In this document: positions 1 through 7,460 of the stretch, in pieces
Numbering within the stretch: the stretch's first letter is position 1
Layout: the number at the start of each line of letters is the position of its first letter
Assembly: GCA_003663535.1 (NCBI GenBank)
Contig: QMUE01000009.1
Span: forward strand, 1 to 13,866
Direction: 5' to 3'
Source: Thermococci archaeon
GTDB taxonomy: Archaea > Methanobacteriota_B > Thermococci > Thermococcales > Thermococcaceae
DNA length: 13,866 bases
The notes under the pieces: model-generated
What the model saw: the letters and a program-made list of their open reading frames with translations, nothing else
Databases searched by the model: none
What the model was told of the DNA's origin: nothing
Translations under genes and position numbers: made by a program

Positions 1-789
1 GAAACAAGGAAATTCATCAAGGAGGCAAAAAATGCAAGCGTCTTAATTACCGAAGGAACAAGGGTTGGGAGAGAAGAGCATGAGAACGTTTCTGAGCAAG
101 AAGTTTATGAAAATGCTCTAAAAATTGTTGAAGAGGCCAAAGGTCTTGTAATAGCGGACTTTTCGGCGAGGAATTTTGAGAGACTTGAAAGCTTTAAAGA
201 AATTGCAGAGAAAACGGGGAGAGAGTTAATAGTCACAGCGAAAGATGCTTACTTTTTACACGCTTTGAAAATGGTTGACGGTGTTGATCGACTTAAAGGC
301 TTGAGGATCTACGGGAACTTCAAAGCCAGTCGACAAAAATGGGAAGAACTTGTAGTCTGGAGCAACTATGCCGAGTATTACATCTCTCCCTTTGAGATTA
401 GGGAGAACCAAGAAAACTACATCCTCTGCTTCTCGTTCTACGACATGCCCCATCTGCTTGACATAATGCCCAATGGCGGGACTTACATCTACTCTTCAAG
501 CGAAGCCTTTGGAGAGGAACAAGAGTTCAGCTTTTTAAGACTCTGGAACTGGCTGCAATACTTTGGCTTTGAAGTCCATGGATTCAGAATAGATGGATAT
601 GGAAAACCGATCTTTGAGAAGGATCTGCATGCCTCGGGACATGTTTCAAAAGAAGAATTGAGAAAAATCATTGATGATATCGATCCAGACTATATTATTC
701 CAGTCCATACTGAAAATCCAATGTGGTTTAAGAATAAGTGGGGTGAAAAGGCGGTTGTTTTGAGAAATGGAGAAAGCTGGGAGGTTTAA
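1..789 (+). CDS. beta-CASP MBL-fold nuclease, C-terminal part
   Basis: The frame is open from base 1, so the N-terminus, including the HxHxDH metal-binding motif, lies outside the window; 262 residues are visible. Seen: a strand ending in LITEGTR, then an acidic beta-CASP-like segment (ADFSARNFERL, about residues 54-64), then near the C-terminus ASGH followed by IIPVHTE. In RNase J and CPSF-like enzymes these last two are the beta-CASP motif B and motif C histidines. The family cleaves RNA, or degrades it 5' to 3', with two zinc ions. The sequence is not obviously the standard archaeal RNase J or CPSF1/2, so it may be a further beta-CASP paralogue; the exact substrate is unknown. An ATG at 265 also lies in this frame, but the protein clearly continues upstream of it. 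The stop overlaps the ribosome binding site of the next gene, which points to translational coupling. Confidence 0.8.
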   Translation, partial: ETRKFIKEAKNASVLITEGTRVGREEHENVSEQEVYENALKIVEEAKGLVIADFSARNFERLESFKEIAEKTGRELIVTAKDAYFLHALKMVDGVDRLKGLRIYGNFKASRQKWEELVVWSNYAEYYISPFEIRENQENYILCFSFYDMPHLLDIMPNGGTYIYSSSEAFGEEQEFSFLRLWNWLQYFGFEVHGFRIDGYGKPIFEKDLHASGHVSKEELRKIIDDIDPDYIIPVHTENPMWFKNKWGEKAVVLRNGESWEV

Positions 790-792
790 AAA

Positions 793-1227
793 ATGGGGAA
801 GCCTCCAGAACGGGATGTGTCTCGAATTATTGAATACATACGCGATTGTGTAGAACATCCAGAGGACCATCCAGAGCATTGGGAAGATTGGCTTAGGGCC
901 GGACGAAGAAGGTTTCTCCTTTTGAACATTATCTACTACATCCAGCATGTTCAGGGGAAAGAGGAAGGAGTTACCAAAGAAGACCTTGAGAGATTCTTGG
1001 GAGAGTTGTACTATGTTAACAGAGAGATGTTTTCGAACATAATAAAGCCTTGGAAGTCTTTGGATGATACGCTGAAAGAGCTTTTGGAGCAGAGATTGAT
1101 TGTTCAGGTTTCAGAAGGAGCATATTTGGTGAATGAAGAGAAGATACGGGATGAGAAGGATTTGATTTATTGGGAAGGCATACTGAAAACGCTGGACGAA
1201 GTTGGGAAAAAAATACGGGAGCTTTAA
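793..1227 (+). CDS. Small helical protein of unknown function
   Basis: I do not recognise this 144-residue protein. The ATG is supported by GGGAGGT at 779-785, which overlaps the stop of the nuclease gene upstream, so the two are cotranscribed. It is soluble, charged and mostly helical. A histidine- and acid-rich stretch near residues 16-29 (EHPEDHPEHWEDW) is followed by a hydrophobic helix (RFLLLNIIYYIQHV). A region resembling a winged helix follows: helices around residues 55-100, then LIVQVSEGAYLVNEEKI, which reads like a beta-wing. A DNA- or RNA-binding role is possible but is inference only. Coupling to the beta-CASP nuclease suggests a partner or accessory protein. It ends just before a T-run, so it is the last gene of this unit. 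Confidence 0.75.
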   Translation: MGKPPERDVSRIIEYIRDCVEHPEDHPEHWEDWLRAGRRRFLLLNIIYYIQHVQGKEEGVTKEDLERFLGELYYVNREMFSNIIKPWKSLDDTLKELLEQRLIVQVSEGAYLVNEEKIRDEKDLIYWEGILKTLDEVGKKIREL

Positions 1228-1229
1228 TG

Positions 1230-1241
1230 CCTTTCTTTTTT
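1230..1241 (+). terminator. T-run ending the nuclease operon
   Basis: Immediately after the TAA at 1227 lies a pyrimidine tract with TTT, C, then six T. Archaeal RNA polymerase terminates on such oligo-T tracts without needing a hairpin. It separates the nuclease unit from the restriction operon. Confidence 0.5.
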
Positions 1242-1265
1242 CCAAAATACTTATTAATTTTGGAA
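1240..1265 (+). promoter_or_regulatory. TATA-like box inside a 26-bp palindrome upstream of mcrC
   Basis: TTCCAAAAT (1240-1248) and its exact reverse complement ATTTTGGAA (1257-1265) flank ACTTATTA (1249-1256). The central octamer resembles an archaeal TATA element and lies about 35-42 nt before the mcrC ATG. That would place the transcription start near 1278-1282 and give a very short leader. A palindrome centred on the TATA element is where an archaeal repressor would block TBP/TFB. The operator role is inference; the palindrome is seen directly. Confidence 0.5.
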
Positions 1266-1290
1266 CTTAGTAACTCTTTGGTGTGATTTG

Positions 1291-2970
1291 ATGGTTATTG
1301 CATGCATTGAGAAGAAAAATGAAGAAGAAAGAAATCTAAACCTTCCGTTTCGGCTGGGTAGTGTCGAGGATCGCTGTTGGGCTTTTCTACGAGAAAGTGG
1401 CGAGATAGTACTCTTTGAGTGGAAGACTTACGAAATAGATGCCAATGGAGCCAAAGTCATTATTCCTGGATTGGAGAATATTCAAAGAAGTAGCATTAAC
1501 AAGAACACTTTTACCTTCACCTTCAAAAACTACATTGGAAAGTCAAGGCTGATTATTGAAGATTCGCATGGAAAAAGGCGCGAATTTCCCCTCATTGTGC
1601 TTTCTGAGAAGTTTGGAAAGATCGCCCTCGAATACTGGGGAGTTATAGACCTCAACAAAATAGAAGATATCAAAGAGAGGGAAAAAGCTGTAGAAAAACT
1701 AATTGAAAGGTTCAATATCCTATGTCAAACCTTAACGGACGACATAACCCGTATCTCCTCCCAACTTAATTTCTCAATAAAGTCTCCCACTGCATTCACT
1801 GTCGAAGAAAGCGATGAGCCCATGAACGAACTCTTTGCTTACCATTATCTTCGCTCCAACAAAGAGCGCATCATAGAGGCTTTCGAAACTGTGCTAAGAA
1901 AAATTAAGCGTAAACTGGTAGTTGAAGAGGAGTGGCTAAGGCCGGATGAAGTTGATGAGACAACCCCTGAGACCCTACTTTCCATTGTTCAACATCCCGA
2001 GTACCTAGCTCCAGCCGGTGAGGGTGTTCTAATAGCGGAATACCTCAATGGTTATGGCCCCACTAAAGTTCTCAGTTTTCAAAAATATGAAAGCTTTGAC
2101 ACTCCGGAAAACCGTTTTGCCAAGTACTTCCTTGGCCTGCTGGTTGAATGGGGCGAGCGTGTTGTTAGAACCTTCGGAAGCAAAGTTGAGGCAGAAATTA
2201 ACTCCGTTAAAGAACTCCTCGAAGAGCTAGACTTCATCAAAAGCGATGGGATCTGGGAAGACGTCGGCGAGATGACGCTCTTCCCGTACACATCCCAGAC
2301 GCTTCTCAAAGGAGACGGCTACCGCGACCTACTTAAACTCTACCGGGAGTTCACGGTTTACGTCCCCTTCTTCGGGGAGCTTCAGAAAGCTATTGAGAAT
2401 AAAGATATTGCCAAGCTTTATGAGTACTGGTGCTTCTTCAAACTTGTGGAGGAACTTGGGGAGATTCTTGAAAATCCAGAGTTCCATATTACTCTCACTC
2501 CAGAAGGCTCTCTTTCACAAGGTATAAATGCATATGTAAAGTTTAAGGGAGGATGGAAGTTATACTACAACAGAGAATTCCACAGCAAGAGCTACTCAGT
2601 GCCCGTTAGACCAGATTTTTCACTCGTTAAAGGGGAAGAGATTATTGGAGTTTTTGATGCTAAGTTCAAGGTTGATATTGTTCCCTATTCGGAATTCGCA
2701 GATAAGGACAAAGAAATGGAAACCCGTCCCACTCTAGAAACGTGGGCGAAGCTTGAAGATATCTACAAGATGCACACGTACAGAGACGCTTTAAATGCTG
2801 AGTTTGCTATAGTGCTGTATCCGGGAGATAGGAGTGTGTTTTTTGACAAAATAAACAAGAAATGTATTGGAGATCTAAAAGAATGCGAAGGAAAATTTGA
2901 GTTGAACATGTTATTGGATAAAGAGAAAGCCAAACTTGAGGGAATTGGGTATTTGAGTCTTAAACCTTAG
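1291..2970 (+). CDS. mcrC: McrC-like PD-(D/E)XK nuclease subunit (DUF2357 type)
   Basis: This 559-residue protein is the probable nuclease partner of the downstream AAA+ protein in a modification-dependent restriction system. Seen: an N-terminal beta-rich region (1-110), a long helical middle (about 120-390) with a conserved-looking LYEYWCFFKL helix (376-385), and a C-terminal nuclease core. The core has RPD (440-442) and FDAK (455-458), which supply the acidic residues and lysine of a PD-(D/E)XK site, then a YKMHTYRDAL helix (492-501). The helical middle plus C-terminal nuclease is the DUF2357/McrC arrangement. The ATG at 1291 follows GGTGTGA (1280-1286); a TTG one codon earlier is less likely. 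The gene lies 14 nt from the motor gene, with the nuclease first, opposite to the E. coli mcrBC order. Composition is uneven: 2281-2340 is 53% GC, 2641-2700 is 35%. The catalytic metal site appears intact. Confidence 0.85.
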   Translation: MVIACIEKKNEEERNLNLPFRLGSVEDRCWAFLRESGEIVLFEWKTYEIDANGAKVIIPGLENIQRSSINKNTFTFTFKNYIGKSRLIIEDSHGKRREFPLIVLSEKFGKIALEYWGVIDLNKIEDIKEREKAVEKLIERFNILCQTLTDDITRISSQLNFSIKSPTAFTVEESDEPMNELFAYHYLRSNKERIIEAFETVLRKIKRKLVVEEEWLRPDEVDETTPETLLSIVQHPEYLAPAGEGVLIAEYLNGYGPTKVLSFQKYESFDTPENRFAKYFLGLLVEWGERVVRTFGSKVEAEINSVKELLEELDFIKSDGIWEDVGEMTLFPYTSQTLLKGDGYRDLLKLYREFTVYVPFFGELQKAIENKDIAKLYEYWCFFKLVEELGEILENPEFHITLTPEGSLSQGINAYVKFKGGWKLYYNREFHSKSYSVPVRPDFSLVKGEEIIGVFDAKFKVDIVPYSEFADKDKEMETRPTLETWAKLEDIYKMHTYRDALNAEFAIVLYPGDRSVFFDKINKKCIGDLKECEGKFELNMLLDKEKAKLEGIGYLSLKP

Positions 2971-2984
2971 AAAGGTGGTGAAAG

Positions 2985-5822
2985 ATGTCCAAGAGGATTG
3001 AAGAGATATTAGCTGTGCTTGAGGAAATTAAAAAGAATTATACCCAAAGTGTTGATATAATGGAGTTAAGAAATGATGCAATAGAGAAAGTCGCTAAAAA
3101 ACTTGGAGTTGATGAAAGCACCATACGAAGCAAAATTAACAACCCTAAGAATCTTGGATTAAGCATGGGGGAATTTGATAAATTATTAGAAGAGTGGATA
3201 ATTAATAACAATCCTAAGCCCTTAATGCAAAAGTTGCTAGAACATGCTGATGATAGGGACAGAAAAAGAATTCACGAATTTTTTAAATACTCTGACTCTG
3301 AGAAACAAATAGAAACAGAAACAATTGGGATAGTTGCAAATATTGCTTGGGCGCATAATAGATGGAAGGAATTTGACGAAGAAGGATTTAAGAAAAAAGA
3401 TAGGTATGGCTTCGAGTACGTTAAGCAGACTGGGTTTGCTCATGAATGGTGGAATTTTTATGAAGGCTTTGATCCAGAATACTATTATGGGCACGTTGAA
3501 AGCAAGGGTAAGCTCAGCAAGTTCAATAGGGGATTAATTCTTTTTATTTCTCGGAATATAGAGGAGGGAAACTTTTATTTTGTGGGATTTTATGGGGATG
3601 CAGAATACTCAGAAAGTGGCTTCAAAACGGGTAAAACACTTGGAGAACTCCTCTCAGATGATTTCAAAGAATACTTAAAGGCCTCAATAGAAACTGGAAA
3701 AATCTCTAAAAAACATACGGATTACCTCAAAAAGACACTGTTTGAAAGTCCTAAAGAAGTAACAAGCAAATTTAGAGCAAGAAAAGCATATTCGGCAGTA
3801 CTTCTTGAGGAAGGGTATGTTCAAATTTCTTCTGAGGATTTAGGGATCAAAAGATTTGGCCAAAACAAGGTGATATATATTGGAGAAAACGAAAGCATTA
3901 AGCCAGAAAAGATATTTAACCTTCTTTTAAAAGCAAAACAGCGACATGAGGAGCTTTTAAACAATTCAGAAATCTCAGATGAGAAAAGGCAAGAAGCAGA
4001 GAACATCATTAAAAAGATAGAATGGGCGTTAGAGAAGTATTTTGGGGGTGAATGTGTGAGCGAAAAGGAGTCTGATTTGGAAAATGTTGAAAATTTGAAA
4101 CAATATTTCCGCTCAAGAGGTTACCACTTCTCTAAACATCTCATTGCCCAGTTCTACACTGCCCTCAAGACTAAGGGCTTCGTGATTCTATCTGGCCTCA
4201 CGGGCACAGGAAAGACCAAAATTGCTCTGGAAATCGCTAAGCTGTTGGAAAAGAAAGAAGAGATAACTCTTCCACAATTATTGACTGCATGGGGAAGTGA
4301 AGACCCAGAACAAAAGTTTGAATGTGCAATTAATTGGATAAAGGAATTAATATCGAAGGAGGGATATGCAATTTTGGCTTGGGATGACTCAGATACAATA
4401 AGGAGTATCTCAGAACCGTTTATTCTGTGGATTGGGTATAAGTCTGGCGTGCGCTATGGGTTTATAGTTAGCAAGAAGTATCCAAAGGAAGATGTTCTTA
4501 ATAATTCAGCTCTCAAAGAGAAGATTAAAAAGGGGTTTGAATGGTCCATAGAACTCTATGAACCCCTAGAAGAGGAAATGAAGAAAAACAAGATATTTCT
4601 AGAAGCAACCCAAATAATTGAGCTAGAGAAAAAGTTAAGTTATAAGAAATTTTACGGACTAGATTTAGGAAGACCACTAGAACAAGTGGCTCGAAAGGGG
4701 TACTCAAGAGTTAGGATATCAGATGAAAACATCTTTAGAATGACAAAAAACAGCATCTTCCTCTCCGTCCACCCGGACTGGAGAGATTCCAAACCACTGC
4801 TCGGCTATTACAATCCATTAACCAGAGAATACCACAAGACTCCCCTCCTAGAGTTTATTTTAAGAGCTAAAGAAGACTATGAGCGGAACAAAGAAAATGC
4901 AATGCCCTACTTCATCGTCCTCGACGAAATGAACCTCGCCCACGTTGAGTACTACTTCGCCGACTTCCTCAGCGTCCTTGAGAGCGGAAGAGATGAAAGT
5001 GGCTTCACAAAGGAGAGCATAAAACTCCACGATGTAGATAAAGTTGAGAAAGAGCAGGGAATACCCAAAGAGCTTAAACTTCCGCCGAACCTCTACCTCA
5101 TCGGAACCGTGAACATGGACGAAACTACATATTCATTCAGTCCAAAAGTTCTCGACAGGGCCTTTACGATAGAGTTCCACGATGTTAAATTAGGCGAATA
5201 TCTAGAGGCACTTGAGAAGAACAATGGGAAAGAGGAAGACTGGTCAGAGCTTCGTAACATAATTTTGAAGGATTTGAGAAGAAATGGCAGATTTTTGTCA
5301 GTCTCAAAGGAGGATGATATAGAAAAAGCCCTCAGAGAACTCAAAGACACTAACAATGGAAAATACTGGGAAATCCTCAACCAACTCAACAACGCCCTCG
5401 AACCCTACGATTTGCACTTTGGCTACAGGGTAGTTGATGAGATAGCACTATTTTTCACTAATGTCAAGGAAAGCAGGGACAGAAAAATCGTTGAATTCGA
5501 AAGTAAAGACGAAATTTTTGACCTAGCGCTTCTCATAAAAGTCCTCCCCAAGTTCCATGGCAACAGGAAGAAGCTTGAGAAACCATTATTGCTTCTTCTT
5601 AAGCTTGCAAAAGAGGGAACGCTGGAGATAGAAGATGCTCATAAAAAGGTCGAGGAACTATTTAAAGATATATTCGGAGTTGAAAGCACACAGGACAGGA
5701 AAGGTGTTGTGGTCAAGGAACTCATCAACCCATCCAATACCTATGTGTTCCAACACACAGCAAGGAAAGTCCTTCGCATGCTCCGCCAGCTGTATGAGAT
5801 AGGCTTTGCAAGCTTTAGTTGA
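2985..5822 (+). CDS. mcrB: McrB-like AAA+ restriction motor with N-terminal recognition region
   Basis: A 945-residue NTP-driven (GTP in characterised McrB) translocase that should recognise modified DNA and activate McrC. Residues 1-100 are helical and look like an HTH (DAIEKVAKKLGVDESTIRSK). About 110-210 is an aromatic-rich alpha/beta domain with GFAHEWWNF and GLILFISRN...GNFYFVGFYG, possibly of the PUA/EVE/YTH type reported for some archaeal McrB N-termini; this fold call is tentative. The motor follows: Walker A GLTGTGKTK (404-412), VHPDWRDSKPLLGYYNP (595-611), Walker B FIVLDEMNLAHVEYYFADFL (643-662), GTVNMD (707-712), LDRAF (723-727) and HFGYR (811-815). About 165 extra residues (425-589) interrupt the core after the Walker A helix. 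GGTGGTGA (2974-2981) precedes the ATG. An internal GTG start at residue 358 may give a 588-residue motor-only form. Key motor residues are intact. Confidence 0.9.
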   Translation: MSKRIEEILAVLEEIKKNYTQSVDIMELRNDAIEKVAKKLGVDESTIRSKINNPKNLGLSMGEFDKLLEEWIINNNPKPLMQKLLEHADDRDRKRIHEFFKYSDSEKQIETETIGIVANIAWAHNRWKEFDEEGFKKKDRYGFEYVKQTGFAHEWWNFYEGFDPEYYYGHVESKGKLSKFNRGLILFISRNIEEGNFYFVGFYGDAEYSESGFKTGKTLGELLSDDFKEYLKASIETGKISKKHTDYLKKTLFESPKEVTSKFRARKAYSAVLLEEGYVQISSEDLGIKRFGQNKVIYIGENESIKPEKIFNLLLKAKQRHEELLNNSEISDEKRQEAENIIKKIEWALEKYFGGECVSEKESDLENVENLKQYFRSRGYHFSKHLIAQFYTALKTKGFVILSGLTGTGKTKIALEIAKLLEKKEEITLPQLLTAWGSEDPEQKFECAINWIKELISKEGYAILAWDDSDTIRSISEPFILWIGYKSGVRYGFIVSKKYPKEDVLNNSALKEKIKKGFEWSIELYEPLEEEMKKNKIFLEATQIIELEKKLSYKKFYGLDLGRPLEQVARKGYSRVRISDENIFRMTKNSIFLSVHPDWRDSKPLLGYYNPLTREYHKTPLLEFILRAKEDYERNKENAMPYFIVLDEMNLAHVEYYFADFLSVLESGRDESGFTKESIKLHDVDKVEKEQGIPKELKLPPNLYLIGTVNMDETTYSFSPKVLDRAFTIEFHDVKLGEYLEALEKNNGKEEDWSELRNIILKDLRRNGRFLSVSKEDDIEKALRELKDTNNGKYWEILNQLNNALEPYDLHFGYRVVDEIALFFTNVKESRDRKIVEFESKDEIFDLALLIKVLPKFHGNRKKLEKPLLLLLKLAKEGTLEIEDAHKKVEELFKDIFGVESTQDRKGVVVKELINPSNTYVFQHTARKVLRMLRQLYEIGFASFS
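4044..4058 (+). promoter_or_regulatory. Internal Shine-Dalgarno and GTG start within mcrB
   Basis: GGGGGTGA (4044-4051) matches the local consensus GGAGGTGA at 7 of 8 bases and sits 4 nt before an in-frame GTG (4056-4058, residue 358). The TauE/SafE gene in this window has the same 4-nt spacing to a GTG start. Initiation here would give a 588-residue protein beginning just upstream of the AAA+ core and lacking the recognition region, comparable to the short form of E. coli McrB. Confidence 0.6.
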
Positions 5823-5840
5823 TTTTTTGATTATTTATCT
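5823..5840 (+). terminator. T-rich end of the mcrCB operon
   Basis: Six T residues directly follow the mcrB TGA, then a second T-rich stretch (TTATTTATCTT). The whole 20-nt gap to the convergent HDAC-family gene consists of this tract. No clear T-run exists for the opposite direction, so that transcript may end inside mcrB. Confidence 0.5.
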
Positions 5841-5842
5841 TG

Positions 5843-6844
5843 CTAAAACCCCCACCACTCACTCTGTATCTCCCTAACCCCTTCAACAACCTTAATCGTT
5901 CCATATTTTGGAGAAATCTTCTCAAATTCAGGTTCTCCTTCTAGATAACCCCTAATAAAAGCGGGGAGACCTCTCTTTAATCCCACACTGTATCCTCCTT
6001 CTAAAACAACGACCAAGCCAAACTTAGAGAGCGAAGCTCCAGCAGAGTGATAAAACTTCTCAGTTAGCTCCATCGTAGCTAAACCATCCCCTTTAAAGGC
6101 ATCAAAACCTGCTGAGACCAGAATGGCCCGTGGGCCGATATCCTCTAAAATGGGAAGAACTATCTCCTGCCAAACGAAGATGTAATCATCATCTTTTGAA
6201 TAGTGGGGCATTGGGAGGTTTATTTTACTTCCTTCTGCACCTTTTCCACCAATTTCATATATATCACCACTCCCTGGATAGATTCCACTCTCATGGAGAT
6301 CTATATGAACAATATCTCCATCATCCCAGAATATATCTTGAGTACCATTGCCATGATGGACGTCAAAATCGATTATAACAACCTTTCCAGCTTTTTCTTT
6401 TAGCGTTAATATTGCCCCTGCAGCGTTATTAAATATGCAAAAACCAAGAGTAGGTGCACCAAGGGCCCTTCCCTTTTTCCCTGCATGATGTCCCGGAGGC
6501 CTAATCAAAGCCAAATAAATGTCCTTCTTTTTTAGTGCGAGCTTTACCACTTGCATAGATGCCCCAAAAGCTGTAAGGGCTGCTTTCCATGTGTACGGAG
6601 AAACGTATGTATCCGGGTCAATAAAAGAGAATCCAGTCTCAGAAAGACCCTGTATCTTTTTAACGTATTCGTTTGAGTGAACCTTTAGAATATCATTTAT
6701 TTCCGCCCTCGGAGGTTCCTCTACATTAATCCAGAGATCACGTTCTTTAAGGCCTTCAATGGCAAATTCAAGCCTCTTTGGATTTTCAGGATGATATCTT
6801 AAGGGCTTATGGCCCTTGAAGACTTCAGAATAAAGGATTTCCAT
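5843..6844 (-). CDS. Class II HDAC / acetylpolyamine amidohydrolase family
   Basis: A 333-residue zinc hydrolase that removes acetyl groups from lysine or polyamine amines. Seen in order: RPPGHHAG with the catalytic His pair (H119, H120), IDFDVHHGNGTQ with zinc ligands D161 and H163, SAGFDAFKGD with zinc ligand D248, and LEGGYS with transition-state Tyr Y285. All catalytic residues are present and the length is normal for the arginase/deacetylase fold. Euryarchaeal histones of this lineage lack eukaryote-like tails, so acetylated polyamines or DNA-binding proteins are more likely substrates than histone tails; that is inference. The ATG at 6844 follows GGGGAGC. The gene starts 29 nt after the TBP stop on the same strand with no obvious promoter between, so the two are probably cotranscribed. 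It is convergent with mcrB. Confidence 0.92.
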   Translation of the reverse strand: MEILYSEVFKGHKPLRYHPENPKRLEFAIEGLKERDLWINVEEPPRAEINDILKVHSNEYVKKIQGLSETGFSFIDPDTYVSPYTWKAALTAFGASMQVVKLALKKKDIYLALIRPPGHHAGKKGRALGAPTLGFCIFNNAAGAILTLKEKAGKVVIIDFDVHHGNGTQDIFWDDGDIVHIDLHESGIYPGSGDIYEIGGKGAEGSKINLPMPHYSKDDDYIFVWQEIVLPILEDIGPRAILVSAGFDAFKGDGLATMELTEKFYHSAGASLSKFGLVVVLEGGYSVGLKRGLPAFIRGYLEGEPEFEKISPKYGTIKVVEGVREIQSEWWGF

Positions 6845-6873
6845 GAAGCTCCCCTAGAAAAGTTAAAGGAAAA

Positions 6874-7440
6874 TTAAGCCTCTTCTTCAATAAGGCCGTA
6901 TTTATCAAGCTCGTGAAGAAGCTTTTTGACGGCCTCCCATGCATCATGTTCACTCTTTGCACCACTACAAACAATTTTTCCAGAACTAAATAGAAGTATG
7001 ACCGCCTTCGGGTCTTTAACACGATAGATGACGCCCGGGAACTGCTCAGGCTCATATTCACAATTGGGCAACACAAGTGCAACAGCATCGAGATTAAACT
7101 CCATCTTAAGATCGCCACTAAAAACCATGTTTTGAATATCTATTTCAGGAGCTCTGCCAAATTTAGTTCCAATCTTTGAAAGCATCTCAACAAGCTTTGA
7201 AACTGCTGCTTGAATGTCATCAACGCTCTTTGCTCCTGTTACAACAAGCTTCCCAGAACTGAACACAAGAAGCGCCACTTTTGGTTCATCAAAGCGACAT
7301 ATTATCCCTGGAAATTCTTCCGGATTATACTTAGAATGGGGGCATATCTCTATGACCTTCTCAAGATCCAATGAAGCAAAAAGATCCACCGAAGCAACAA
7401 TATTCTCTATTCTAAGTTCTACATTGCTCATGTCAACCAA
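6874..7440 (-). CDS. tbp: TATA-binding protein (TBP)
   Basis: The archaeal general transcription factor that binds and bends the TATA box and recruits TFB and RNA polymerase. The 188 residues are two direct repeats of about 90: [13 protein letters not shown]...EEFPGIICR...[16 protein letters not shown], and [12 protein letters not shown]...EQFPGVIYR...[16 protein letters not shown]. The phenylalanines that kink TATA DNA fall in EEFPG/EQFPG and VFSSGK/LFSSGK. A short acidic tail (EEEA) ends it, as in Pyrococcus TBP. Start: a GTG at 7449 lies inside the Shine-Dalgarno GGAGGTG (7447-7453) and cannot be used. TTG at 7440 is spaced 6 nt from it and gives [10 protein letters not shown], matching the remembered Pyrococcus N-terminus MVDMSKVKLR; ATG at 7431 is the alternative. 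It heads a two-gene unit with the deacetylase-family gene. Confidence 0.97.
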   Translation of the reverse strand: MVDMSNVELRIENIVASVDLFASLDLEKVIEICPHSKYNPEEFPGIICRFDEPKVALLVFSSGKLVVTGAKSVDDIQAAVSKLVEMLSKIGTKFGRAPEIDIQNMVFSGDLKMEFNLDAVALVLPNCEYEPEQFPGVIYRVKDPKAVILLFSSGKIVCSGAKSEHDAWEAVKKLLHELDKYGLIEEEA

Positions 7441-7460
7441 GTTTTGCACCTCCTCAAGCT

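Noticed and set aside
265..789. Treating the first gene as starting at ATG 265
   Set aside because: The frame is open to base 1 and its upstream translation (LITEGTR, ADFSARNFERL) is clearly part of the beta-CASP protein.
5093..5392. Antisense open frame of 99 residues inside mcrB
   Set aside because: It mirrors the codon pattern of the coding strand and has no ribosome binding site. The same applies to the antisense frames at 7720-8112, 3237-3494, 2079-2309 and 646-948, and to same-strand shifted frames at 2048-2230 and 3334-3537.
6825..7118. 97-residue frame overlapping the TBP gene on the same strand
   Set aside because: It is a shadow of the TBP reading frame, with no independent start signals.
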